DNA of 64,000 nucleotides from Halosegnis rubeus (GCF_009184545.1 NZ_QJOW01000002.1:124001-188000), one strand, 5' to 3'. Counted from the stretch's first letter, positions 16,823 through 25,004 are shown. The notes: generated by a model from the sequence alone, not told the origin. Made by a program: numbers and translations.

Positions 16823-17305
16823 CTACTCCCCGACGGTCTGTATCTCCACGTCGAAGTACGTCTCGTAGACGCCGGCGTCGAAGGTGAGCAGTCGGTCGGC
16901 CTCGCGCTCGGCGTGCGCGCCGATGGTGAAGTCGGCGGCGAGTCGCTGTCGTGACCGAATCTCTCGGTCACACTCCAGACAGTCGTGGGTCGTCTCGTAA
17001 CCACAGGCTGGACACTGTAACTCGGAGCCACGGCGGTCGATGTACGTGCAGAACTGTTCGCCGGCGAGAAATCGCGTCTCCGAGGCGGGCGTCACCGTCT
17101 GTATCCCGGTGTCGGAGAGGAACGCGTCGAGGTCTGCGCGCGTCTCGAACGTCGGGTCCGCAGCCAGCTCCGTCTCGACGGTGCCGGTGACGACAACCGA
17201 CCCGTCCGCGACGGCCTCGCCGAGTAGGCGACTCGCCCGTTCGTTGTGCGCGTCGTCGGGATACAGGAGTGCGAGCAGCGCGCTGGTGTCGATAGCCGTC
17301 CTCAC
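16823..17305 (-). CDS. PIN-domain toxin-like nuclease with zinc-ribbon insert (VapC type)
   Basis: 160 residues from a GTG start (17303-17305) that overlaps the antitoxin stop as GTGA. The PIN acidic residues appear as Asp6 (AIDTSALLALL), Glu44 (TVETELA), Asp125 (AADFTIGAHA) and Asp143 (LLTFDAG). An insert with Cys98, Cys101, Cys109 and Cys112 (CPAC...CLEC) looks like a zinc ribbon, unusual for a short VapC. VapC proteins are RNases, often cleaving tRNA or rRNA. The gene order antitoxin-toxin and the overlap support a toxin-antitoxin pair. Confidence 0.82.
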   Translation of the reverse strand: MRTAIDTSALLALLYPDDAHNERASRLLGEAVADGSVVVTGTVETELAADPTFETRADLDAFLSDTGIQTVTPASETRFLAGEQFCTYIDRRGSELQCPACGYETTHDCLECDREIRSRQRLAADFTIGAHAEREADRLLTFDAGVYETYFDVEIQTVGE

Positions 17306-17520
17306 CGCTCGCCACGCAGCTCCGCCATCCGTTCGGTCACGGTCGCATCGGTGTCGGCCGCGCCGCGCCACTTCTCGAAGGGGTTCTCGGTGACGCGCTT
17401 TCGGAGGACGTAGCCGTCGTCCGTCTCCTCGAAAATCACCTCGTCGCCGGCCTCGATACCGAGCCGGTCACGGATGCTCTTGGGAATCGTCACCTGTCCC
17501 TTGCTCGTCACCTTGGACAT
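17302..17520 (-). CDS. AbrB/SpoVT-family antitoxin (VapB type)
   Basis: 72 residues. The swapped-hairpin DNA-binding domain is at residues 1-45 (SKVTSKGQVTIPKSIRDRLG and GDEVIFEETDDGYVLRK); the C-terminal tail (ENPFEKWRGAAD onwards) would bind the PIN toxin. It is first in the pair, with the toxin GTG overlapping its TGA. A perfect palindrome upstream (17548-17569) sits at the promoter, consistent with autoregulation by this protein. Confidence 0.87.
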   Translation of the reverse strand: MSKVTSKGQVTIPKSIRDRLGIEAGDEVIFEETDDGYVLRKRVTENPFEKWRGAADTDATVTERMAELRGER

Positions 17521-17540
17521 ACCGCGCGTACGAACTGGCG

Positions 17541-17569
17541 TCAGAAAAGTATTACTCGCGTGTAATACT
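17541..17569 (-). promoter_or_regulatory. Promoter and palindromic operator of the toxin-antitoxin pair
   Basis: AGTATTAC (17548-17555) and GTAATACT (17562-17569) are perfect inverted arms around TCGCGT. The inner arm merges with a TATA-like ATACTTTTC that ends about 20 bases before the antitoxin ATG. A dimeric AbrB-type protein bound here would block TBP, so I infer autorepression. Confidence 0.6.
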
Positions 17570-17575
17570 CGACAC

Positions 17576-18316
17576 TCATACGGTCTCCGGAAGCCAGCCG
17601 CCGTCGACCTCGATGTTCTCGCCCGAGAGATAGCTGGCGGCGTCCGAACAGAAGAACAGCGTCGGGGCGATGAGGTCGTCGTAGGTGGCCCACCGGCCGC
17701 GGGGAGCCTCTTCCGGGAACTCGTCGGAGCTTTCGATGACGTACGGCGAGACGGCGTTCACCGTGATGTTGTCCGCCTGTGTGTCGGCCGCGAGCATCCG
17801 GGTGAACATCAGGACGCCTGTCTTGGCGACGAAGTACGGGAAGTTCTTCGGCGAGACGAGTCCCTTGTCGGCGGAGGCGTAGCCAATGTTGATGATACGA
17901 CCCCAGCCGGCCTCGCGCATGGGAGCGAGCGCGCGCCGGGAACAGAGCACGGTCGCCTCGTAGTTGGTCGCGGTCACTTCTCGCCAGCGCGACCACTCGA
18001 CCGTCTCCCAGTGAACCGGCTCGAAGTCACCGACGTTGTTGATGAGGACGTTCACCGTGCCGAGTTCGTCCTCGATTGCGCTAAAGAGGTCCTCCACGAG
18101 CGTCGGGTCGGTCACGTCGGCGGAGAACGCCTGTGCATCGACGCCGAGTTCGCGGATGTCGGCGGCGGTCTCGCGGGCGCTCTTGTCGCTGGTGTTGTAG
18201 TGGACGGCCACGTCCGCACCGCAGTCGGCCAGCGCCAGTGCGAACTCACGGCCCAGCCCGCGGGCGGCACCGGTGACAAGCGCGACTCGGCCGTCGAGGT
18301 CGGGAAGCAGGTCCAT
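17576..18316 (-). CDS. SDR-family oxidoreductase (FabG-like)
   Basis: 246 residues with a Rossmann fold: VALVTGAARGLGREFALAL near residue 12, the NNVG-type block VLINNVGD, a Ser in INIGYASADKG, the catalytic Tyr and Lys in PYFVAKTGVL, and a C-terminal SYLSGENIEVDGGWLPE. It is closest to 3-oxoacyl-ACP reductase-like SDRs, but the substrate cannot be read. Start is the ATG at 18314-18316 (MDLLPDLDGR); a longer frame upstream has no family similarity. A CATATC element about 28 bases upstream could be its TATA box. Confidence 0.87.
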   Translation of the reverse strand: MDLLPDLDGRVALVTGAARGLGREFALALADCGADVAVHYNTSDKSARETAADIRELGVDAQAFSADVTDPTLVEDLFSAIEDELGTVNVLINNVGDFEPVHWETVEWSRWREVTATNYEATVLCSRRALAPMREAGWGRIINIGYASADKGLVSPKNFPYFVAKTGVLMFTRMLAADTQADNITVNAVSPYVIESSDEFPEEAPRGRWATYDDLIAPTLFFCSDAASYLSGENIEVDGGWLPETV

Positions 18317-18427
18317 ACGGGCCAGACACGCGCCCCGAAGATATGTGTACGGGACGCCGTCGAACCCGGAATCCACTACCTGCACTGATTGTACGGTCTG
18401 GGTATTGTTGGATCGCCGCCAGCCCTT

Positions 18428-18465
18428 CGCATATATTATGAACATTCATTATACTTATTACCCTC
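18428..18465 (+). promoter_or_regulatory. AT-rich promoter-like island
   Basis: A short, strongly AT-rich patch stands out in the 386-base gap between the SDR and FAU-1 genes. It holds an inverted repeat ATGAA/TTCAT (18438-18449) and TATA-like TTATACTTATTA about 25-35 bases before the ATG at 18485. It could drive the small frame at 18485 or a noncoding transcript. Apart from that frame, I see nothing else in the gap. Confidence 0.4.
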
Positions 18466-18484
18466 CGGTTCATCTACAGAGTAG

Positions 18485-18646
18485 ATGCGCCGAGATACAA
18501 TCGAACCGATTGTCCCGAGAATGCCGATAGACGATACGTCCACGACGACCGCTCGCGCCGACGGTGGACAGCGCAAACGCTACGACGCCGACGAGGCAGA
18601 AGCAGCACTCGTCCCGCTCGCCACCTCGCCCAGCACGTCGAGATAG
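18485..18646 (+). CDS. Possible small protein or gene remnant
   Basis: A 53-residue frame from ATG to TAG, beginning MRRDTIEPIVPRMPIDDT and containing RKRYDADEAEAALVPLA, with haloarchaeal-like acidic composition. After the A-L-V-P-L-A segment, coding-like sequence seems to continue in another frame (HVEIDDRPSERTGG), so this may be a frameshifted remnant. Support is the TATA-like element at the right distance and codon bias; there is no recognised family. Confidence 0.3.
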   Translation: MRRDTIEPIVPRMPIDDTSTTTARADGGQRKRYDADEAEAALVPLATSPSTSR

Positions 18647-18702
18647 ACGACCGACCGAGCGAACGCACCGGGGGGTGTACGGATGGGGCCGTCAGAAATC
18701 GC

Positions 18703-20064
18703 TCAAAGCGCCCGCTCCAGTTTCGACGCGACCGCCCGAGCCTTCTCCGCCAGCGGTTCCGAGATGTGCCCGGCCGCGACCGCCGCGTCGAGTTCGTCGT
18801 CGTCGACCCGGCGAACCTCGCCGTCGGGTCCCTTCACCACGTCGACGTGGAGGTCGACGTAGCGCGCGGCATTCGGAAACAGCTCGACAGGCGTACACAC
18901 GTTGACGTACGTCCCCCGCCAGGTGCCGTCGTCGCCCCGGTAGACGGTCGGATACCACCAGCGGCCCTCCTCGAACTTCGTGACGGCCACGTCGCCGGCT
19001 CGTCGGTCGACGCCGAGCGCGTCGTACGTCCCGCCGGGCGACATCTCGCGCTCCAGTCTGAGCGAGCCGTCGGCTCCGACGCTCGTTACCTCCCCCTTCC
19101 CGAGGGTGAAACACTCCCCCGACGGCTTCCCGTGGTCGATGGCGAGTCGGTCACCTTCCTGTGGGCCGAACTGTCTGGCGACGACGGCGAAGGGGAACGC
19201 CTCGGAATCGAACGCGCCAAGCGCCTCCGCGAAGTCGACGGCCGCGCTCGCGTCGGACGCGCCCGCCTTCACGCGGTGGTGTCCGGGCATCGTCCGGGTC
19301 ACTTCTCGGCGCAACGCGTCGAGTTCGAACCGGCCCTCCCGCCCGAACCAGACGTGGCTCGTGGCGAGCGGGGTCGCGAGCGCGGTCGGCGCGTCGGGGT
19401 CGCCCCGCGTCGGCAGGTCGTCGAACCGTTCGGCGCGGTCGGTCGCCGTATCGAGTGCGGTACCGAGTGCGTCCATCGCGGCCTCCTCCTCGTCGCGGCC
19501 CCACTTCGGTCGCCAGCCGTCCGGGACCTCCGGCGGGAGCAGGTCTTCGAGACTCGCCGCGCCGGTCGACTCGCGCGACTCCCCGCGGACGAGACGGACG
19601 AGTTCGCCAGACACCTCGATACGGGTCGAGAGGCGAGCGCGGCGGTCGGTCCACGGGGGCTTCGGTCGCCGGACCTGCACGCGCACGGTGTCGCCCGTCT
19701 CGACGTGGTCGTCGGTCTCGCCGTAGGGGAGATACCCCTCGCCGCCGCCCACGTCGACCACTGCGCCGCCGCCGAGCGTCTCGGTCACCTCGCCGGCGAA
19801 GACGCCGTCTTTCGGGAGCGGGTCAGTCCACGCGAGGGTGTCACGCGAGATACCGGCCAGTCGCTCGTGGGCGTCGGCGACCGCGACCGGGTCCCCAGAG
19901 AGGGTGACGCCCTGTCTGTCGGTGGTTGTCCACGCCGCGAGGTCGGCAGGGGCGACGGGAAACGACTCGTCGAACCGGTCCCGAATCGGCGGGGACGCCT
20001 GCACCACGTCCTCGAACAGGTGGGTGAGTGTGGTGGTGTAGATGCCGCGAATCCGGACCCTCAT
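18703..20064 (-). CDS. FAU-1-type RNA-binding protein / probable ribonuclease
   Basis: 453 residues. The N-terminal part starts VRIRGIYTTTLTHLFED and carries an S1-like strand region (GGGAVVDVGGGEGYLPYGE with RVQVRRPKPPW); the C-terminal third has the DUF402 pattern (DHGKPSGECFTLGKGEVTSV, WWYPTVYRGDDGTWRGTYVN, VDLHVDVVKGPDGE). This is the archaeal FAU-1 family, which binds AU-rich RNA and is related to RNase E/G. Start is the ATG at 20062-20064, overlapping the stop of the upstream small gene by 4 bases; longer frames are rejected. Likely role is RNA processing or turnover. Confidence 0.88.
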   Translation of the reverse strand: MRVRIRGIYTTTLTHLFEDVVQASPPIRDRFDESFPVAPADLAAWTTTDRQGVTLSGDPVAVADAHERLAGISRDTLAWTDPLPKDGVFAGEVTETLGGGAVVDVGGGEGYLPYGETDDHVETGDTVRVQVRRPKPPWTDRRARLSTRIEVSGELVRLVRGESRESTGAASLEDLLPPEVPDGWRPKWGRDEEEAAMDALGTALDTATDRAERFDDLPTRGDPDAPTALATPLATSHVWFGREGRFELDALRREVTRTMPGHHRVKAGASDASAAVDFAEALGAFDSEAFPFAVVARQFGPQEGDRLAIDHGKPSGECFTLGKGEVTSVGADGSLRLEREMSPGGTYDALGVDRRAGDVAVTKFEEGRWWYPTVYRGDDGTWRGTYVNVCTPVELFPNAARYVDLHVDVVKGPDGEVRRVDDDELDAAVAAGHISEPLAEKARAVASKLERAL

Positions 20065-20432
20065 AGCGCGTCGGGCGTGGTCGCGAACCGGGTCCGCCCG
20101 TGGCGACCCTCGAGCGTCAACTCGACCGTCTCGTCGGTCAGCACGCGGCCGTCGGTGACCGTGGCTCCCCACGTCTCGAACCGGAGCCAGCCGTGGAGGT
20201 CACCGCCGTGGATGTAGGTGTCGAGGTACTCGACGGCGTGTTCGGCCGGTCCGTCGCCCGAGTGGGCGAGGTCCATGTCGGAGTAGAGGGTGTCGTGGTC
20301 GGCGACGAACGCTTCGAGGTCGGCGGCCGTGTCGGCGGCGAGTTCGCCCACTCGCTCGGAGGCGCTCTGGAGGTCGTCGGTGTCGAGTCCGGCCTCGCGG
20401 AGCGCGGTCTGTTCCCGCTGGTCGAAGTGCAT
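20061..20432 (-). CDS. Small haloarchaeal protein of unknown function, paired with FAU-1
   Basis: 123 residues. Residues 1-60 are helical and acidic (QREQTALREAGLDTDDLQS), and the second half is strand-rich with HGWLRFETWGATVTDG and LTDETVELTLEGR. No motif gives a function. The 4-base overlap with the FAU-1 gene (ATGA) suggests one mRNA and a linked role. A GCTTTTCTT element about 28 bases upstream may be the promoter for both. Confidence 0.75.
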   Translation of the reverse strand: MHFDQREQTALREAGLDTDDLQSASERVGELAADTAADLEAFVADHDTLYSDMDLAHSGDGPAEHAVEYLDTYIHGGDLHGWLRFETWGATVTDGRVLTDETVELTLEGRHGRTRFATTPDAL

Positions 20433-20542
20433 ACCGTGGTTCGGTTCGGGGGGAAGAAAAGCGTCGTGTCGCCAGTCTGTGCCCGCGTCTGGGCGAGACG
20501 CGAACCGCCGGCTTTCTTACCGTCGCCCACCACGAATCGGGT

Positions 20543-22039
20543 ATGTCAGCCGACGACAGCCCCGACGCGTACGATTCCCTCCTCGAACGGTACGAACGCG
20601 CCACCTACATCGGTGACGCCGCGGGTGTCCTCTCGTGGGATCAAGAGGTCGTGATGCCGGAAGGTGGCACGCCCGCCCGCTCGAAGCAGACCTCCGCGCT
20701 CTCAGGTGCCCGCCACGACATCCTGACGAGCGACGAGTTCGAAGCCGACCTGAACGCCGCCGAGGACGCCGACCTCTCCGACGAGCAGGCGGCCGTCGTC
20801 CGCGAGATTCGCCGCGAGTTCGACCGGGCCGCCAAGGTGCCGAAATCCCTCGTCGAGCGCATCTCCGAGGAGACCTCGAACGCCCTCCCAATCTGGAAGG
20901 AAGCCAAAGCCGAGGACGACTGGGAGACGTTCGCCCCGCAGGTCGAGACGCTCCTCGAACTCAAGCGCGAGTACGCCAACCACATCGACCCCGAGACCGA
21001 CACCTACGAGGTGTTGTTCGCCGACTACGAGCCGTGGCTCGACCTCTCGGTCGCCGAGGACGTGCTCGAACAGCTCCGTGACGCCCTGATTCCGCTCATC
21101 GACGAGCTAAACGAGACCGACGCCGACCTCGCTACCCCGTTCGACGGGACCTACTCCGACGATGACCAGTTTTCCCTCGCGGAGTCGACCCTCGAGTATC
21201 TCGGCTACCCCGAGGAGCACGGCCGACTCGACACGGCCCCGCATCCGTTCTCGTCGGGCACGCAGTTCGACGCCCGCGTGACGACGCGCTTTGACAACGA
21301 GGACCCCGTCGGCTCCATCGGCTCGGTCATCCACGAGTTCGGCCACGCCACCTACACCCTCGGGCTGCCGCGCGAGGCGTACGGCACGCCGCTCGGCCAG
21401 AACCGCGGGCTGACGGTCCACGAGTCGCAGTCTCGGCTCTGGGAGAATCACGTCGGCCGCTCGGCGTCGTTCCTGTCGAGCTACGTCGACCTCGTGAACG
21501 ACGACCTCGGCACGGACATCTCGGGACGGGAACTCTACGAGGCGGCCAATCAGGTGTATCCGGACAACCTGATTCGCGTCGAGGCCGACGAGCTCACCTA
21601 CCACATGCACATCATCCTCCGGTTCGAAATCGAGCGCGACCTCCTCTCGGGCGACCTCGACGTGGCCGACGTGCCCGAGGCGTGGAACGCGAAGATGGAG
21701 GAGTATCTCGGCGTCACGCCCGACACCGACGCCGAGGGCTGTCTGCAGGACATCCACTGGGCACACGGCTCCTTTGGCTACTTCCCGACCTACTCGCTCG
21801 GCTCCGTCCTCGCCGCCCAGCTGTTCGACGCGGCCGAGTCCGATATCGACGGATTGGACGCACAGCTCGCGGACGGGGAGTTCGACGCGCTCCACGAGTG
21901 GCTCACCGAGGAGGTCCACCAGCACGGGGCGCGCTACACCACGAACGAACTCGTGAAGCGCGCGACCGGCGAGGAGTTCTCGGCCGACGCGTTCATCGAC
22001 TACGCTGACGCGAAGTTCTCTGACCTGTACGACTTGTAG
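20543..22039 (+). CDS. Metallocarboxypeptidase, M32 (Taq) family
   Basis: 498 residues, full family length. The zinc site is HEFGHATYTLGL (about residue 264), followed by the Glu in HESQSRLWENHVGRS and the family block DELTYHMHIILRFEIE. It removes C-terminal residues from peptides in the cytosol with a metal cofactor. A CTTTCTTA element about 25 bases before the ATG suggests a leaderless mRNA. Monocistronic; it faces a large gene-free gap on its 3' side. Confidence 0.95.
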   Translation: MSADDSPDAYDSLLERYERATYIGDAAGVLSWDQEVVMPEGGTPARSKQTSALSGARHDILTSDEFEADLNAAEDADLSDEQAAVVREIRREFDRAAKVPKSLVERISEETSNALPIWKEAKAEDDWETFAPQVETLLELKREYANHIDPETDTYEVLFADYEPWLDLSVAEDVLEQLRDALIPLIDELNETDADLATPFDGTYSDDDQFSLAESTLEYLGYPEEHGRLDTAPHPFSSGTQFDARVTTRFDNEDPVGSIGSVIHEFGHATYTLGLPREAYGTPLGQNRGLTVHESQSRLWENHVGRSASFLSSYVDLVNDDLGTDISGRELYEAANQVYPDNLIRVEADELTYHMHIILRFEIERDLLSGDLDVADVPEAWNAKMEEYLGVTPDTDAEGCLQDIHWAHGSFGYFPTYSLGSVLAAQLFDAAESDIDGLDAQLADGEFDALHEWLTEEVHQHGARYTTNELVKRATGEEFSADAFIDYADAKFSDLYDL

Positions 22040-22156
22040 GACTGCGCTAAGTGGGAATTCGGATATTTTGATTGACTTTTTTCATGAATTAGCCGAAAGT
22101 CCTGGTCGCGTCATTTGGTGGATTCAGCTACGTAGCTGAGATTATCTTGAAAGCCC

Positions 22157-22250
22157 CGGGCGTGTCGCGGTCGCTCCGTGACATCTCTCGCTCACGTTCG
22201 TTCTCGTCGAGAGTGGTCACGGACCCGACCACGCGAACGCGACACGCCCG
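22157..22250. repeat. Long imperfect hairpin
   Basis: Outer arms CGGGCGTGTCGCG (22157-22169) and CGCGACACGCCCG (22238-22250) match perfectly over 13 bp. Inside them CCGTGAC pairs with GTCACGG and CTCTCG with CGAGAG. An RNA of this stretch would fold into one stacked stem of about 94 bases. It could be a terminator, a small RNA or the ends of a short inverted-repeat element. Confidence 0.65.
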
Positions 22251-22280
22251 TTTGTGCAAGACGCTGCGCGTCTTGCTGAC

Positions 22281-22308
22281 CCTGAAGTCTGCCATGGCAG
22301 ACTTCAGG
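22281..22308. repeat. 28-bp perfect palindrome
   Basis: The half-site CCTGAAGTCTGCCA (22281-22294) is followed at once by its exact reverse complement, with no spacer. A perfect 28-bp palindrome in noncoding DNA is unlikely by chance; as RNA it would form a tight hairpin, as DNA a protein-binding site or cruciform. Confidence 0.75.
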
Positions 22309-22494
22309 ACCCCTTTCACTCCACCCAACCACACCGCCCTCACGCCTCCCCAGCCGATTCACTCGCTGCGCTCGTTTATCCACTGTCAGCACACGCGCTG
22401 ACAAGCTGTCGCTCGGTGCCCTCGCGACGACCTCGCGACGACGGGCGCGCACAAGGCGCGCCGGCTCACGCCACCGCACTGCGTTGCTTGACTG

Positions 22495-22706
22495 GGCAAC
22501 CGTGCGGTGGCCTGACGCACCGGCGAAGCCGTGTGCGTCGTGGGGAAGGGTTGGGAGAGTGGCCGACGGCCACGGGCCAGCGAGCGGGAGCGAAGCGACA
22601 CGCGAGCGGGCGGTCCGTCGCGCCCTCGTGGCGCGACACGACCGCTGTGGTCGCGGTGCTGTTTCCCCGATGCCAAGCATTGAGAGTGGTCGCGGTGCTG
22701 TCGAAC
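22495..22706 (+). repeat. Dispersed noncoding element, copy A
   Basis: It shares a series of words in the same order and strand with 55653-55774: GGCAACCGTG, CGGTGGCCT, CGCACCG, GGGTTGG, GCCAAGCA, GAGAGTGGT and TGTCGAA. Copy A has about 90 extra bases in the middle. It also holds a 16-base direct repeat GTGGTCGCGGTGCTGT at 22647 and 22686. Confidence 0.65.
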
Positions 22707-22806
22707 CCACACCACAAAGCGCCGTAGTGTCAAAATACCGGACGCCAGCCAAACAACCGAAGGACGAGAAAATCAGCGAAGAAGACGAAAGAACGAAAAT
22801 CGAACT

Positions 22807-23553
22807 CTAGACGTTCTGGGCGTCGTAGGTGACCTGTACGGTGACAGAGACGCTCACGGGACCGGCGTCGATGCTGGTCGCCGCGCCCGCACCACCGCTG
22901 TCAGCGGCGTAAGCGACGGGGCGGTTGTAGTCGGTCGTGGTCGAAATATCGGCCGTGCCGGTGAGTTCGAGACCGCCGTTGTCGGCAAGCGTCTCGGCCT
23001 CACCGCGGGCCGTCTCCATCGCCTCGGCGAGCGCCTGCGTGCGAAGCTCCTGTCGTGTCTCCTCGAAGAGAGTAAAGCGCACGTTCTCGACGTAGCTCGC
23101 GCCACCGTCGACGGCGGCGTCGATGGCGGTTCCGACGGCGTCGGTGTCACTCAGCCGAATCTCGAAGCTGTGTTGGCCGCGGTAGGCGGGCGCGTCGGGA
23201 TTCTCGCGGCTCTCGTAGTTGCGTGAGATGTCGTAGCGAGCCGTGCGAAGCTGGTCGCCGTCGATACCCGCGTCGGCGAGAGCACCGCGCATGCCGTCGG
23301 CGTCGGTGGCGAGGGCCTCACGCACCTCGCTCGCGCTGTCGGCGGTTGCCTCGACGGTGACGGCGACGACGGCGCGGTCGGCCGCGGCCTCTGCGTCACC
23401 GACCCCGGTCACGGTGACGGTCGGGGCGTCACTCGACTGTTGGGTCGCGGGCTGTGCGGGCTGGTCGTTCGACGAGACGGCCGCGGCGAGACCGCCCCCG
23501 GCGAGGAGCACGGCGACTGCGACGGCCACGGTAGCGAGTGTCTGTTTGCGCAT
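22807..23553 (-). CDS. SIMPL-domain (DUF541) secreted protein
   Basis: 248 residues. A signal peptide (KQTLATVAVAVAVLLAGGGLAAA) is followed by the SIMPL domain: VTVTGVGDAEAAADRAVVAV, an alternating strand-helix pattern, RGQHSFEIRLSD near residue 125, and a C-terminal VSVSVTVQVTYDA. The family is periplasmic or surface-located and of uncertain function (some link to stress tolerance). A small palindrome TGGTTA-GA-TAACCA at 23572-23585 lies about 20-30 bases upstream and overlaps the likely TATA region, so it may be an operator. Confidence 0.85.
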   Translation of the reverse strand: MRKQTLATVAVAVAVLLAGGGLAAAVSSNDQPAQPATQQSSDAPTVTVTGVGDAEAAADRAVVAVTVEATADSASEVREALATDADGMRGALADAGIDGDQLRTARYDISRNYESRENPDAPAYRGQHSFEIRLSDTDAVGTAIDAAVDGGASYVENVRFTLFEETRQELRTQALAEAMETARGEAETLADNGGLELTGTADISTTTDYNRPVAYAADSGGAGAATSIDAGPVSVSVTVQVTYDAQNV

Positions 23554-23612
23554 ACACCTCGGTAGGACACCTGGTTAGATAACCACGCTGATAACTCAAA
23601 GAGAGATTTGAG

Positions 23613-24917
23613 CTACGCCCGTTCGTAGGAAACGTAGCGCACCTCTACCTCGGTGTCGGCGTCGACGACGGCTGACACTTCCCGTTCGATGGCGGCCGTC
23701 AATCCCGCCGTCTCCCCGCCCGGCGGGACGCCGACGGTGACGACGACCGAGGAGGCGTCGTGCAGGAGGAAGACGGGGTCGCGCGGCTCGAAGCTCACGA
23801 CCGTCTCGAACGCGGTGAGGTCGGGATACGCGCCGTCGTCGGCGAACAGCCCGGCGACCTCACCCTCGATGTCCGATTCGACGGCGGAGGTCTGGTAGGT
23901 GTCGTAGGTGACGCCGCCGAGAAACGCCGACAGCAGGAGGATAATCCCGGCGAGTGCAGCGACCCGGCGGATGGTCGCGGCGCGGGCGTTGTCCTCGTGG
24001 AACAGACCGGCGGGTCGGTAGCCCGCGTACCACAACACGCCGAGCGCGGCGAGGTTAATCGAGAGCAGATTCACGACGACCAACACGCCCGAGGAGACGG
24101 CCATCACGGGGCTGCCGTAGGCGATGCCGATTCCGACGGTCGCGGCCGGCGGGACCAGCGCGACGGCGATCATCACACCCACGAGCGCGGAGGAGACGCC
24201 CGTCGTCAGCGAGACGGCCCCGGCGATACCGGAGCCGAGCGCCACGGCCAGCGAGAGGAAATCCGGATTCAGTCGTTCCCGCACCTGTCCGATGGTCGCG
24301 GGGTCGAGCGACGCGGGCACGAGATTCAAGCCGTTGACGAGTGCAGCGAACGCGGCTGCGGAAACGACGGCGAGGAGCCCCCCGAGCGCCTGCATCCGGA
24401 CGCCCCGAGCAAACAGCTCGTCGTCGTTGACGACGCTGCCGACGGCGGCGGCCATCGCCGGCCCGATGAGCGGCGCGATGACCATCGATCCGACGACGGT
24501 CGCGGGCGAATCGAGCAGGAGGCCGGCCGTCGCGATGACCGCCGACACGACCGTCATCACGACGTACGTCGGGAGGGAGGAGGCGAGGTCCTCGGCACGG
24601 GCCTGGAGCTCCTCGCGCGCGATGCGGTCGTCGCTCCCCTGGTCTTCCTCGTACTTCTCTTTCAGCTGGTCGAACTTCCGGGAGACGACCGTCTCGGCCG
24701 TCAGGATGACGGTGTAGGCCTGGTCGTCGATGCCGACCTCGCGCAGCGATTCGAGCACCGGCTCGACGGCCACCGTCGGTATCGGGAAGTAGACGACGCC
24801 GACGTACTCGCGCCCGCTGGTCTCGTCGGTCACGACGTAATCGATTCCCTCGTCGTCGAGCACCGATAACAGCGCGTCGCGTTTGCCCGCCGGAATCGTC
24901 ACCTGTACGAGTCGCAC
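23613..24917 (-). CDS. TIGR00341/DUF389-family membrane protein
   Basis: 434 residues. The cytosolic N-terminal region (VRLVQVTIPAGKRDALLSVLDDEG to about residue 130) binds no obvious motif, then several membrane helices follow, including SSLPTYVVMTVVSAVIATAG, SPATVVGSMVIAPLIGP and SALVGVMIAVALVPPAATVG, the DUF389 signature. The C-terminal 100 residues form a soluble domain. Function is unknown; a transporter-like role is often assumed. Start is GTG at 24915-24917, 27 bases from a TATA box; GTG at 24923 is an alternative. Divergent from engB. Confidence 0.85.
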   Translation of the reverse strand: MRLVQVTIPAGKRDALLSVLDDEGIDYVVTDETSGREYVGVVYFPIPTVAVEPVLESLREVGIDDQAYTVILTAETVVSRKFDQLKEKYEEDQGSDDRIAREELQARAEDLASSLPTYVVMTVVSAVIATAGLLLDSPATVVGSMVIAPLIGPAMAAAVGSVVNDDELFARGVRMQALGGLLAVVSAAAFAALVNGLNLVPASLDPATIGQVRERLNPDFLSLAVALGSGIAGAVSLTTGVSSALVGVMIAVALVPPAATVGIGIAYGSPVMAVSSGVLVVVNLLSINLAALGVLWYAGYRPAGLFHEDNARAATIRRVAALAGIILLLSAFLGGVTYDTYQTSAVESDIEGEVAGLFADDGAYPDLTAFETVVSFEPRDPVFLLHDASSVVVTVGVPPGGETAGLTAAIEREVSAVVDADTEVEVRYVSYERA

Positions 24918-24940
24918 GCTCACGCCTCGTAACGCGCGAA

Positions 24941-24947
24941 TAAAAAG
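24941..24947 (-). promoter_or_regulatory. TATA box of the DUF389 gene
   Basis: Read on the minus strand, CTTTTTA is centred 27 bases before the GTG at 24917. That spacing suggests a leaderless mRNA and favours 24917 over 24923 as the start codon. Confidence 0.5.
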
Positions 24948-25004
24948 CCGCCTCTCCCCGGCCGACTCCACGAGCGTTATCCCCCTCGCCCCGCTACGGG
25001 TGGT

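Larger units (their letters stand above)
22040..22806. other. Large gene-free convergent gap with structured DNA
   Basis: No credible gene on either strand, although G+C-rich frames stay open by chance. It holds a long multi-stem hairpin (22157-22250), a short hairpin (22256-22276, GCAAGACGC/GCGTCTTGC), a 28-bp palindrome (22281-22308) and one copy of a dispersed element (22495-22706). It lies between the 3' ends of the carboxypeptidase and SIMPL genes, so transcripts from either could run through it. Confidence 0.7.

Noticed and set aside
22192-22752. Frames of 80-190 codons in the large gap
   Set aside because: They run through hairpins and the dispersed element and lack haloarchaeal acidic composition.
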